This document shows positions 1 to 6,699 of a stretch of 8,075 nt of DNA, in pieces; position 1 is the stretch's first letter, and each line of letters begins with the position of its first letter. The stretch covers positions 1-8,075 of the forward strand of contig DASQ01000075.1 of the NCBI GenBank assembly GCA_002503885.1, read 5' to 3'. The notes under the pieces are model-generated. The model worked only from the letters and a program-made list of their open reading frames with translations. It had not been told where the DNA came from and made no database searches. This DNA comes from Methanoculleus marisnigri. Its GTDB lineage: Archaea > Halobacteriota > Methanomicrobia > Methanomicrobiales > Methanoculleaceae. The position numbers and the translations under genes are program-made.

Positions 1-396
1 CCCTTCCACAAGTTCCGGCAGAAGCTGAAGAGCAAGTGCGAGGGGTATGGTATCCGGTTCGATGACTCGCACTCCGAGGCATACACCTCGCAGGTGGACG
101 CTCTCGCGCTCGACCCGATCCGAAAACCGCCCTATGGGAGGAAGCGGCGGATCAAGCGAGGACTGTACCGGAGTGCTCTGGGCACCCTGATCAACGCCGA
201 TGTCAACGGCGCTCTGAACCATTTACGAAAGGTAGCCGGTGATTCCGTGGTTCCACGGATAATCGGTAGGGGCCGCGTCAACCGGCCCGTGCGAATAAGG
301 ACGTCTTTTGAACCGTCAACCTTCGCACCGATTAAATTGCAGCCCTGTGCCCCACAAGGGCCCCCGCTGCAAGCCCCCGGTTTTAACCGGGGGTAG
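1..396 (+). CDS. tnpB: TnpB (IS200/IS605 OrfB) RNA-guided nuclease, C-terminal part
   Basis: The frame is open from the first base and ends at TAG 394-396, giving 131 residues; the N-terminal two thirds lie outside the window. TnpB proteins are transposon-encoded, RNA-guided RuvC-like DNA endonucleases. Visible marks are the block SEAYTSQVDALALDPI (residues 25-40), the basic stretch GRKRRIKRGLYRS, and LINADVNGALNHLRK, in which D67 should be the third RuvC catalytic aspartate. The block GDSVV..II..GRVNRPVRIR follows, as in many archaeal members. The zinc-ribbon cysteine pairs of canonical TnpB are absent; only C13 and C116 are seen, which fits the branch carrying EAYTS in place of CxxC. The last ~30 residues are read through the transposon's right end and are probably not a folded domain. 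No tnpA is visible. The family is secure; activity cannot be judged from a fragment. Confidence 0.9.
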   Translation, partial: PFHKFRQKLKSKCEGYGIRFDDSHSEAYTSQVDALALDPIRKPPYGRKRRIKRGLYRSALGTLINADVNGALNHLRKVAGDSVVPRIIGRGRVNRPVRIRTSFEPSTFAPIKLQPCAPQGPPLQAPGFNRG

Positions 397-401
397 TTGA
401 C
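260..401 (+). ncRNA. Candidate omega (re)RNA from the tnpB 3' end
   Basis: In characterised TnpB systems the guide RNA scaffold is made from the 3' part of tnpB plus the element's right end, and the guide is the flanking DNA just past that end. The arrangement here matches: the tnpB 3' end runs into a strong terminal hairpin. The 5' limit is an estimate from the usual length of about 100-150 nt, not a visible boundary. The guide would begin just after about 401. Expression is not shown by the sequence. Confidence 0.3.
374..401 (+). mobile_element. Right end of the IS200/IS605-family element
   Basis: A perfect inverted repeat, CCCCCGGTT (374-382) and AACCGGGGG (385-393) with a 2-nt loop, overlaps the last tnpB codons. 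It is followed by TAG and TTGAC (397-401). Elements of this family have no terminal inverted repeats but carry a subterminal hairpin at each end that the TnpA transposase recognises as single-stranded DNA. The hairpin is seen directly. Placing the exact boundary at or near TTGAC is inference, because the left end and an empty site are not available. Confidence 0.65.
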
Positions 402-423
402 GTACGGCAGAGCGGTGCCGTAC
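402..423. repeat. Perfect hairpin abutting the IS right end
   Basis: GTACGGCA (402-409) and TGCCGTAC (416-423) form a perfect 8-bp inverted repeat around a 6-nt loop. It starts directly after the TTGAC that probably closes the IS element. It could be a terminator structure for the minus-strand symporter transcript, part of the IS end, or a pre-existing palindrome that served as the target. Confidence 0.6.
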
Positions 424-429
424 TCCCAG

Positions 430-472
430 CCGGCAGAGGAGTGAAAAAATGCCGGGGGCGGTCCACCACCGC
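430..472 (-). terminator. Probable terminator of the symporter transcript
   Basis: On the minus strand, just after the symporter stop (475-477), comes a 5-bp hairpin (GCGGT 458-462 with ACCGC 468-472) and then a run of six T (444-449 read on the minus strand). A second inverted repeat, CCGGCA (430-435) with TGCCGG (450-455), encloses the T run. Archaeal RNA polymerase ends at oligo-T tracts, with or without hairpins, so this is a sound inferred stop point. Confidence 0.55.
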
Positions 473-474
473 TG

Positions 475-2055
475 TTAACGGTGTGAGTCCCGCTCGACAA
501 GCAAGGAATCGCCCGGGGTGCTCGGCCGTGGAGCGTTCCCGGGCGACTGGATGAACCAGCCGGTCCGGGTGCCGTCGAGCGTAGCGGGTGAGCTCCTGGA
601 GGTCAGGAGGCTGACGACGACCATGGCGAGAGCCGAGAGCACGAGCGCATACAAACTGAAGTGCACCGGGAGCTTTGCTACAAACTGGTGCCAGTAGCCG
701 AAGGCTGCGGCCCCGACGAGCCCCACTGCCATGCTCGCGATCGCTCCCTGTCCGGTCGCGCCGCGCCAGTAGAGCCCGGCGAGCAGCGGGACCGCGAACG
801 TCGCGAGCATGACCCCGATGCCCATCCAGATCAGCCACGCGAGCATCGGCGGCGGGTTGATGGCGAGCAGGAGCGTCCCGCCGGCCCCGGCGACAACCGC
901 GATCTTCGAGACGAGGAGCACCTCGCTGTCGGGTGCCGAGGGCCGGAAGATGTTCTTGTAGATGTCCCACGCAAACATGGTCCCGATGGTGAGCATGAGC
1001 CGGTCCGTCGTGGACATCACCGCCGCAAGGACGATCACGGCAAAGAGTGCCCATAGCGCCACGTTCGGCATGGCATACTCGACGCCTGATATGAAGGCGA
1101 AGTCCTGGGCGTTCACGGCGTTGGGGAGCACGAGTTTCCCCTCCTCGACGAGCGACCGCACGGCAAACCCGGTGAACTTCACCAGGAACATCACGACCGC
1201 GTAGATGACGAACGCAACGAGCGGCGCCCACTTGAAGTAGCGGGCCTCCTTTGCGGCCAGGACGTTGTTGACGACGTGCGGCGCGCAGGCGAGACCGACC
1301 ATCAGGAGGATCCCGAACGAGACGAGGAACTCCGGTGTTGCATAGGCGTACGGGGCATAGGCCGGACTCGGGAACCAGGGCTCGACGAAGTTCGGGTCGA
1401 CCCCGGCGAGGACGGTATCGATGTGGGCAAGCCCGCCCGCGCTCGCGATGACGAACGGCGCCATCAGAAGCACGCCGAAGATCAGGATCCCGCCCTGGAA
1501 GAGGGTCGTCACGGATACGGCGTAAAGCCCCCCGACGACCGTGTAGGCGGTGATGATGACCCCGGAGATGAGCAGCGCCTCCCAGTGCGGGATACCAAAG
1601 AGCCAGACGAGCACGATGCTGATCGCGGCGTACTGCCCCACCAGGTAGATCAGCGAGACGATGATCCCGGAGACTGCAGAGAGCGCCCGGAGCGCCCGCG
1701 GGCTCTCGAACCGTTCCGCGAGGTAGTCCTGGACGGTCAGGTAGCCCCGCTCCTTCCCGATGGCGTTGAGTTTCACCCCAAAGAGAATGATGCAGAACGC
1801 GGCCGCGAGCGGCACGAAGATCTGCTCCCAGATCCCCGGCCAGCCCGAGGTATACCCAAAGCCGCTGACGCCGAGGAGGGTCATGCCGCTGCAGATGGAG
1901 CAGACGATCAGGATCGTGAAGACCCAGAACCCGAGCGATCTGCCGGCGAGGATATAGTCCTCGGTGTTGTGGATCTTCTTCGAGGCCCAGTTCCCGATGC
2001 CGATGAGCACAGCGAAGTAGAGCCCGATCAGGGCGAACGTTATCAGATCCGCCAT
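475..2055 (-). CDS. Sodium:solute symporter (SSS/SSF family)
   Basis: A 526-residue polytopic membrane protein, typical in length for the family, with about 12-13 hydrophobic segments. These symporters import a small solute driven by the sodium gradient. Seen in the sequence: an N-terminal helix followed by the family block DYILAGRSLGFW (residues 33-44), a signature-like stretch LLMAPFVIASAGG (196-208), and LAAVMSTTDRLML (343-355), whose S348 and T349 align with the sodium-site Ser/Thr pair of PutP. The substrate cannot be read from sequence; the overall look recalls PanF/PutP-type members. The C-terminal ~40 residues (from about 487) are hydrophilic and look unconserved. The ATG at 2055 follows directly after the TGA of a small membrane-protein gene (2056-2163), so the two are probably co-transcribed and translationally coupled. 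It is separated from the upstream ilvN by a terminator and its own promoter. Confidence 0.93.
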   Translation of the reverse strand: MADLITFALIGLYFAVLIGIGNWASKKIHNTEDYILAGRSLGFWVFTILIVCSICSGMTLLGVSGFGYTSGWPGIWEQIFVPLAAAFCIILFGVKLNAIGKERGYLTVQDYLAERFESPRALRALSAVSGIIVSLIYLVGQYAAISIVLVWLFGIPHWEALLISGVIITAYTVVGGLYAVSVTTLFQGGILIFGVLLMAPFVIASAGGLAHIDTVLAGVDPNFVEPWFPSPAYAPYAYATPEFLVSFGILLMVGLACAPHVVNNVLAAKEARYFKWAPLVAFVIYAVVMFLVKFTGFAVRSLVEEGKLVLPNAVNAQDFAFISGVEYAMPNVALWALFAVIVLAAVMSTTDRLMLTIGTMFAWDIYKNIFRPSAPDSEVLLVSKIAVVAGAGGTLLLAINPPPMLAWLIWMGIGVMLATFAVPLLAGLYWRGATGQGAIASMAVGLVGAAAFGYWHQFVAKLPVHFSLYALVLSALAMVVVSLLTSRSSPATLDGTRTGWFIQSPGNAPRPSTPGDSLLVERDSHR

Positions 2056-2163
2056 TCAAGCGGCCTCCCTGAACAGGAGCCCCCATATGACGAGCAACAC
2101 GACGACCAGGGCGACAACGCCGCCCACGATGATTTCCGTATGAATAGGTAGCCCGAAGAACAT
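2056..2163 (-). CDS. Small single-helix membrane protein, symporter accessory type
   Basis: A 35-residue frame, ATG at 2163 and TGA at 2056-2058, immediately followed by the symporter ATG. The protein begins MFFGLPIHTEIIVGG, continues as an almost unbroken run of V, L, A and I (about residues 11-31, one transmembrane helix), and ends LLFREAA with charged residues after the helix. It is likely to sit in the membrane with the symporter; small one-helix companions encoded just before SSS transporters are known, and I recall the annotation name 'symporter small accessory protein', not checked here. Support: the exact TGA-ATG junction, a TATA box placing the RNA start within a few bases of the ATG (so translation would be nearly leaderless), and a composition that makes sense only in this frame. 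No Shine-Dalgarno is visible, as expected for leaderless translation. Function beyond association is unknown. Confidence 0.75.
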   Translation of the reverse strand: MFFGLPIHTEIIVGGVVALVVVLLVIWGLLFREAA

Positions 2164-2165
2164 GC

Positions 2166-2199
2166 TATGCCAGTATGAGGCGTGCTAACATATAACACG
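2166..2199 (-). promoter_or_regulatory. TATA-box promoter of the small protein/symporter unit
   Basis: On the minus strand the sequence GTGTTATATGTTAGC holds TTATAT at 2195-2190. The box is centred about 30 nt upstream of the ATG at 2163. With the usual archaeal spacing of about 26 nt from box centre to RNA start, transcription would begin near 2166, only a few bases before the ATG. Confidence 0.55.
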
Positions 2200-2239
2200 A
2201 TCGCAGGAGACCGGGAGAACACCCCGATGGAACGACGGA

Positions 2240-2260
2240 GGGGTTACACCCCAAAAAATG
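2240..2260 (-). terminator. Terminator after ilvN
   Basis: Directly after the ilvN TAA, the minus strand reads CATTTTTTGGGGTGTAACCCC: a six-T tract (2253-2258) followed by a 5-bp hairpin (GGGGT 2240-2244 with ACCCC 2248-2252). The T tract is the likely archaeal stop signal. It separates the amino acid operon from the symporter unit on the same strand. Confidence 0.5.
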
Positions 2261-2764
2261 TTATTTGGAACTCTTCACGGTCTTTGGGCCCCGGAGGAGA
2301 GCAATCTTCCCCGTGCGGACGAGTTCCTTGATGCCGTACTGGCGCAGGAGCGTCTCCAGCGCGTCGATCTTGCTGGTATCCCCCGTCACCTGGAGCACCA
2401 GCGTCTTTGCCCCGACGTCCACGACCAGGGCCCGGAAGATATCGGCGATCTGCAGGATCTCGGCGCGGGCCGGGCCGGTCTCGGCAGCCACTTTGATGAG
2501 AGCAAGCTCCCGCTCCACGCTCTCCCGCGCCGTCAGGTCCGAGACCTTGATGACGTCGATGAGCTTGTTGGTCTGCTTCATCATCTGCTCGACGACCCCG
2601 TCGTCGCCGTTCACCACGATCGTGATCCGGCTCATATCCGGCTCTTCGCAGGTCCCGACGGCGAGGCTCTCGATGTTGAACCCCCGGCGCGAGAACATTG
2701 CGGCGACCCGGCTCAAGACGCCCGCCCGGTTCTCCACGAGGACGCTCAACGTATGCTGTTTCAT
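2261..2764 (-). CDS. ilvN: Acetohydroxyacid (acetolactate) synthase, small regulatory subunit
   Basis: A 167-residue regulatory subunit of acetohydroxyacid synthase, which activates the catalytic subunit IlvB and carries feedback control by valine. An N-terminal ACT domain spans about residues 4-78, starting TLSVLVENRAGVLSRVAAMF. N12, G15 and N30 match the valine-contact positions known from the E. coli subunit IlvH (N11, G14, N29), so valine sensitivity is a fair inference. The C-terminal domain (about 84-160) contains the ELALIKV and ALLRG stretches normal for the family. The frame stays open upstream to 3019, but the true start is the ATG at 2764: it overlaps the ilvB stop as ATGA, has GGGGTG about 8 nt before it, and gives the family's normal N-terminus. 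It is the last gene of the operon; no ilvC follows. Confidence 0.95.
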   Translation of the reverse strand: MKQHTLSVLVENRAGVLSRVAAMFSRRGFNIESLAVGTCEEPDMSRITIVVNGDDGVVEQMMKQTNKLIDVIKVSDLTARESVERELALIKVAAETGPARAEILQIADIFRALVVDVGAKTLVLQVTGDTSKIDALETLLRQYGIKELVRTGKIALLRGPKTVKSSK

Positions 2765-4437
2765 CTCTGGCGCACCCCGATCATCTCGTTGATTGCAGCA
2801 CCGGCCGGGACCATGGGGAAGACGTTTTCCTCCCGTTCGACCCTGAAGTCCAGGACGAACGGCCCGTCGGTGGCGAGCGCAGTCTCGATCGCCCCCCGGA
2901 CACCGTCCTTCTCCTCGACCTTGAGGCCCTCGATCCCGTAGGCGTTCGCGATCTTCACGAAATCCACCGGCGGGAGTTCCGTATAGGAGTAGCGGCGGTC
3001 GTAGAAGAGTTCCTGCCACTGGCGCACCATGCCGAGGTACATGTTGTTCAAGATCACGACCTTGACGGGGATGTCGTACTGCGCCACCGTCCCGAACTCC
3101 TGGATGTTCATCTGGATGCTGCCGTCGCCGGCGACGTCGACGACCGGCATATCCGGCCGGGCGTAGTGGGCGCCGATGGCTGCCGGGAGGCCGTAGCCCA
3201 TCGTCCCGAGACCGCCCGAGGTGATCCAGGTCCGGGGTTTCGTGAAGTTATAGTAGAGAGCGGTCCACATCTGGTTCTGGCCCACCTCGCTCACGATGAT
3301 CCCCTCTCCCTTCAGGACATCGGAGAGCTGCTCGACGACGTACTGCGGGTGGAGGCGGCCGTCGTCGCTGTAACCGAGCGGGTACTGCGCCTTCCAGTTG
3401 TTGATCCGGGCGACCCAGTTCGCCGTCTCCCCGCGCTTCTTCATCCGCCGGAGGAGCGCCTGGAGCACCGCTTTGACGTCGCCCACGATCGGGACGTCGA
3501 CCTTCTTGTTCTTCCCGATCTCCGCCGGGTCGATATCGATGTGGACGATCGCGGCGTTCGGCGCGAAGGTCTCGATCTTGCCGGTGACCCGGTCATCGAA
3601 CCGGACGCCGACGGCAAGCAGGAGGTCGCACTCCGTGACGGCGTAGTTCGCCGACTGGGTGCCGTGCATCCCGAGCATCCCGAGGCAGAGCGGATGGTCG
3701 CCCGGGACGGCGCCGAGCCCCATCAGGGTCGTCGTCACCGGGATGGCGGCGGTCTCCATGAACTCCAGGAGTTCGGCGGATGCCCCCGAGAGGACCACCC
3801 CGCCGCCGGCGTAGATGAGCGGCCGCTCCGCCCGGGCGATCAGGTCGAGCGCCTTGTCGATCTGGCGGACGTGCCCCTCGTAGGTGGGCTGGTAGCCCCG
3901 GAGGGAGACCGTTTTGGGGACGGTCCCTCCGCTCTTCATCTGGCTCGTGGTGACGTCTTTGGGGAGATCGACCAGCACCGGGCCGGGGCGGCCGGTCCGC
4001 GCTATGTAGAACGCCTCCTGGATCACGCGATCGAGATCGGCGACGTCCTTGACCAGGTAGTTGTGCTTGGTGACCGGCATCGTGATCCCGGTGATATCCG
4101 ACTCCTGGAACGCGTCGTTCCCGAGGAGGCCGGTCGGCACCTGGCCGGTGAGCGCCACGATGGGGATGGAATCCATATATGCCGTCGCGATCCCGGTGAC
4201 CAGGTTGCATGCACCGGGGCCGGAGGTGGCAAGGCATACCCCTACGCGGCCGCTCGCACGCGCGTACCCATCGGCCGCGTGCGCTGCTGCCTGCTCATGC
4301 CTTACCAGTATGTGCCGGATCGACGAGTCGTAGAGTTCATCGTAGATCGGCAAAACGACGCCGCCGGGGTAGCCGAAGATGGTGTCTACCCCTTCTCGCT
4401 GCAGCGCTTCAATGAGAGTCCTGGCTCCGGTCTTCAT
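2761..4437 (-). CDS. ilvB: Acetohydroxyacid (acetolactate) synthase, large catalytic subunit
   Basis: A 558-residue thiamine-diphosphate enzyme that condenses two pyruvates to 2-acetolactate (valine, leucine) or pyruvate plus 2-oxobutyrate to 2-aceto-2-hydroxybutyrate (isoleucine). Domains in order: N-terminal PYR domain with FGYPGG and the catalytic glutamate E48 in RHEQAA; a central FAD-associated domain with GVRFDDRVTGK (277-287); and the C-terminal ThDP domain with the magnesium/diphosphate motif starting GDGS (437-440) and closing at NN (464-465). The loop MVRQWQELFYDRRYS (470-484) holds the tryptophan that lies in the herbicide and substrate channel of the family. All key residues are present and the length is normal. 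The ATG lies inside the end of the upstream synthase gene (29-nt overlap), and the stop overlaps the ilvN ATG, so the three are coupled. Confidence 0.97.
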   Translation of the reverse strand: MKTGARTLIEALQREGVDTIFGYPGGVVLPIYDELYDSSIRHILVRHEQAAAHAADGYARASGRVGVCLATSGPGACNLVTGIATAYMDSIPIVALTGQVPTGLLGNDAFQESDITGITMPVTKHNYLVKDVADLDRVIQEAFYIARTGRPGPVLVDLPKDVTTSQMKSGGTVPKTVSLRGYQPTYEGHVRQIDKALDLIARAERPLIYAGGGVVLSGASAELLEFMETAAIPVTTTLMGLGAVPGDHPLCLGMLGMHGTQSANYAVTECDLLLAVGVRFDDRVTGKIETFAPNAAIVHIDIDPAEIGKNKKVDVPIVGDVKAVLQALLRRMKKRGETANWVARINNWKAQYPLGYSDDGRLHPQYVVEQLSDVLKGEGIIVSEVGQNQMWTALYYNFTKPRTWITSGGLGTMGYGLPAAIGAHYARPDMPVVDVAGDGSIQMNIQEFGTVAQYDIPVKVVILNNMYLGMVRQWQELFYDRRYSYTELPPVDFVKIANAYGIEGLKVEEKDGVRGAIETALATDGPFVLDFRVEREENVFPMVPAGAAINEMIGVRQR

Positions 4438-5920
4438 GCTCTTCCCTGAGTAATCTGTTCATCCCGGCGATAACTGCTTCGACGCTTGCCATGATGATGT
4501 CGGTCCGCGCACCCCGTGACGTCACGGTCTTCCCGTCCTTGCTGAGTTTCACCGAAACGTCAACGAGGGCGTCCGTGCCGCCGGTTATCGCGTCCACGCG
4601 ATATTCGTCAAGCCTTACGTTGCCGACGTCTGCCACCGATCTCTGGAGCGCGCGGATCGCCGCATCCACCGGCCCGGTCCCGACTGCGGCACCGGTGATC
4701 TCTTCACCATGAACGAGCATCGTCACCGAGGCGGTCGGGACCGCGTTGCTGCCCGAGACGATGGTGAACTGGCGAAGTTCGATGCAGGGCGTAAACTCGA
4801 TCTCCATGACGGTATCGGCTATCGCCATGATGTCGGCATCGGTTGCCCGCATCCCCGCATCCCCGAGGCTTTTGATCCGCGCGACGATCTCCGAGAGTTG
4901 CGTGCTGTCCGGGGTATACCCCATATCGTGGAGCGCGGCCTCGACCGCCGCCGACCCGGAGTGTTTCCCGAGGACGATACGGCGCTTCCGCCCGACCCTC
5001 TCAGGCCGGAGCGGCTCGTAGGTGCTCGCGTCCCGCATCACCCCGTGGGCGTGGATCCCGCTTTCGTGGGTGAAGGCCATCTCGCCGACGATCGGCTTGT
5101 TGGTCGCAAGCGGCACCCCGGTCAGCCGGGCGACGTGCGTCGAGAGCGGGTAGAGTTCTTCGGTCTTAATCCCGGTCTTCGCCCCGTAGAGGACCTCGAG
5201 CGCCATCACCAGTTCTTCAAGGCCCGTGTTGCCTGCCCGCTCCCCGAGGCCGTTGACGGTGACGTGGGCGCAGGACGCCCCCGCACGGAGGGCGGCGACG
5301 GTGTTTGCGAGCGCAAACCCGAGGTCGTCGTGGCAGTGGATGGAGAGCGGGGCGAAGAGGAGCGGCGGTATGATTGCGGCGGCCCGCTCGGGCGTGAGGA
5401 GCCCGACGGTGTCGCAGAAGCAGAGCCGGTCGGCTCCCCGCTCGACCCCTTCCCGGAAGACCTCTGCAAGGAACGCCTGGTCGGCGCGGGATGCGTCCTC
5501 CCCGGAGAGTTCGACGATGAGCCCGCGGCTCTTCGCGTACTCGACGGCGCTCCAGGCCATCTCGCAGACCTGCTCGCGGGTCTTTCGGAGCTTCGTGCTG
5601 ATGTGGAGGTCGCTGACCGGGATGACGAGGTGGACGGAGTCGGCACCGGCGTCGGCAGCGAGGTCGATATCCCCCGAGAGTGCCCGGACATACGTGCAGC
5701 ACTCGGCGGCAAGGCCGGCATCGGCGATGGCACGGATGGACTGGCGTTCTCCAACGGAAGCGGCGGCAGAGCCTGCTTCGATCACGTGGACCCCGAGGTC
5801 GGAAAGATGCGTTGCGATCTCAAGTTTTTCGGCCGGCGTCAGGCAGACACCCGGTGTCTGTTCGCCGTCCCGTAGGGTTGTGTCAAAAAAGCGAATCGGT
5901 TCAACCAATAAAACGATCAC
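4409..5920 (-). CDS. 2-isopropylmalate synthase / (R)-citramalate synthase family
   Basis: A 503-residue acyl-CoA carboxylate lyase-like enzyme that condenses acetyl-CoA with a 2-oxo acid. The TIM-barrel part (about 8-275) shows FFDTTLRDGEQTPG with catalytic R17 and metal ligand D18, further ligands H195 and H197 in HCHDDLG, and N231 in NGLGERAGN. HESGIHAHG (285-293) follows, then a C-terminal LeuA-type regulatory domain (about 380-488, with VSGSN and GGTDALVDVSVKL). The regulatory domain argues against the shorter AksA homocitrate synthases of methanogens. Whether the substrate is pyruvate (CimA, threonine-independent isoleucine route) or 2-ketoisovalerate (LeuA) cannot be settled by eye; linkage to ilvBN, shared by both routes, is compatible with either. 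The start is GTG at 5920; an in-frame TTG at 5908 is the alternative. A Shine-Dalgarno-like GGTGA lies 12 nt before the GTG. First gene of the operon. Confidence 0.93.
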   Translation of the reverse strand: MIVLLVEPIRFFDTTLRDGEQTPGVCLTPAEKLEIATHLSDLGVHVIEAGSAAASVGERQSIRAIADAGLAAECCTYVRALSGDIDLAADAGADSVHLVIPVSDLHISTKLRKTREQVCEMAWSAVEYAKSRGLIVELSGEDASRADQAFLAEVFREGVERGADRLCFCDTVGLLTPERAAAIIPPLLFAPLSIHCHDDLGFALANTVAALRAGASCAHVTVNGLGERAGNTGLEELVMALEVLYGAKTGIKTEELYPLSTHVARLTGVPLATNKPIVGEMAFTHESGIHAHGVMRDASTYEPLRPERVGRKRRIVLGKHSGSAAVEAALHDMGYTPDSTQLSEIVARIKSLGDAGMRATDADIMAIADTVMEIEFTPCIELRQFTIVSGSNAVPTASVTMLVHGEEITGAAVGTGPVDAAIRALQRSVADVGNVRLDEYRVDAITGGTDALVDVSVKLSKDGKTVTSRGARTDIIMASVEAVIAGMNRLLREEHEDRSQDSH

Positions 5921-5931
5921 ACATAGTGCAA

Positions 5932-5970
5932 TTCACCGTCAGAGAATTGGCGGCGGCGCTACTTAAATGT
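5932..5970 (-). promoter_or_regulatory. Promoter and ribosome site of the branched-chain operon
   Basis: The minus strand holds ACATTTAAGT (5970-5961), a plausible archaeal TATA box. With about 26 nt to the RNA start, transcription would begin near 5939, leaving a leader of about 19 nt before the GTG. GGTGA (5936-5932) falls inside this short leader. GGTGA is spaced better (8 nt) for an out-of-frame ATG at 5924 than for the GTG (12 nt). Confidence 0.45.
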
Positions 5971-5998
5971 TGGGCATTCGGGGAATCTGGTGCAGGGC

Positions 5999-6007
5999 AA
6001 AAATTAA
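5999..6007 (-). terminator. Oligo-T terminator after the DUF4013-like gene
   Basis: Nine bases after the TGA at 6016 the minus strand reads TTAATTTTTG, a T-rich tract suited to archaeal termination. No strong hairpin is attached. It lies upstream of the TATA box of the amino acid operon, so the units are probably separate. Confidence 0.4.
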
Positions 6008-6015
6008 GGGGTTTT

Positions 6016-6699
6016 TCACGCCGGCGCCGGGGCGCTCTCGTAGAGGAGGGCGACGTAGCGGGCGGAGAAGATGATGAACGCCGGCATGAGGAGGAACAGG
6101 AGGACAAGACCTAGAATCGGGATGAGCATGAGGACGAATCCCACGATCGCGATCACGATGCCCATGACGAGGAGGGCGATGAAGCAGTTGAGCCATCCGA
6201 CCCTGCCGATGTGGGTGAGGAGCGTGCGGACCCTGAAGGCCTCGCCCATGCTGCCCGTCCGGGAGAACCGGACCGCCGCAAAGGTCGAGAGGATGCCGAT
6301 GATGATGGCGGCGACAATGAAGATGACGAAGATTGCCAGGGCTGCGACGATGCCCAGCTCCGGGCCGAGGCCCGATGCGGAACCTGTTCCCGGGGTCGTT
6401 GTTGCCGAGACCGGGATGAAGTACAACGCAACGGGGAGGAGCGTGAGGATCATGAGCGGGATCGAGTAGACGATCGTGATGACGAGCAGTTTGATGCCGT
6501 CGATAAAGAGCCCGATCCAGCCTTCAAGCTCGGGGGCGGGCTTCGTGCCGCTCATGATTCGTACTCTGTAGCCATAGATGAGCGGGAATAGGATCGTGCT
6601 GATGAGCAGGAGGAGCCAGCGGGTCCACCTGCCCCAGATGGCGTCCTTCGTGTAGTCAAAGGAATCGCTGAGTAATCGCATGTAATCCATGGGTATCAT
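6016..6699 (-). CDS. DUF4013-like multi-pass membrane protein, intact copy
   Basis: A 227-residue integral membrane protein resembling the DUF4013 family of archaea; no biochemical role is known to me. The N-terminus SDSFDYTKDAIWGRWTRW (residues 11-28) is followed by about five to six hydrophobic segments (about 28-46, 67-96, 114-142, 168-192, 193-212). Between segments lie the conserved-looking KPAPELEGWIGLFIDG (53-68), FAAVRFSRTGSMGEAF (140-155) and FIIFSARYVALLYESAPAPA at the C-terminus. The start is ATG at 6699, or ATG at 6690 (three residues shorter); the neighbouring decayed copy begins MPMDY, matching MIPMDY here. No clear Shine-Dalgarno is seen. The frame continues far upstream through the spacer into the neighbouring copy, but that is an accident of a frameshift there. 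Confidence 0.8.
   Translation of the reverse strand: MIPMDYMRLLSDSFDYTKDAIWGRWTRWLLLLISTILFPLIYGYRVRIMSGTKPAPELEGWIGLFIDGIKLLVITIVYSIPLMILTLLPVALYFIPVSATTTPGTGSASGLGPELGIVAALAIFVIFIVAAIIIGILSTFAAVRFSRTGSMGEAFRVRTLLTHIGRVGWLNCFIALLVMGIVIAIVGFVLMLIPILGLVLLFLLMPAFIIFSARYVALLYESAPAPA

Noticed and set aside
383..2086. 567-residue minus-strand frame overlapping the symporter
   Set aside because: Arginine-rich, non-hydrophobic shadow in another frame; the 526-residue frame encodes a clear membrane transporter.
1276..2151. 291-residue plus-strand frame antisense to the symporter
   Set aside because: Charged, repetitive shadow translation with no domain.
2765..3019. 85-codon upstream extension of the ilvN frame
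   Set aside because: It lies inside ilvB, reads as an arginine- and glycine-rich shadow, and the normal ACT-domain N-terminus begins at ATG 2764.
2698..4449. 583-residue plus-strand frame antisense to ilvB
   Set aside because: Rich in R, D, H, P and G with no recognisable motif; it is the usual GC-rich shadow of a real gene, while ilvB has every catalytic motif.
4709..5875. 388-residue plus-strand frame antisense to the LeuA/CimA-type gene
   Set aside because: Low-complexity charged composition, shadow of a gene with clear motifs on the other strand.
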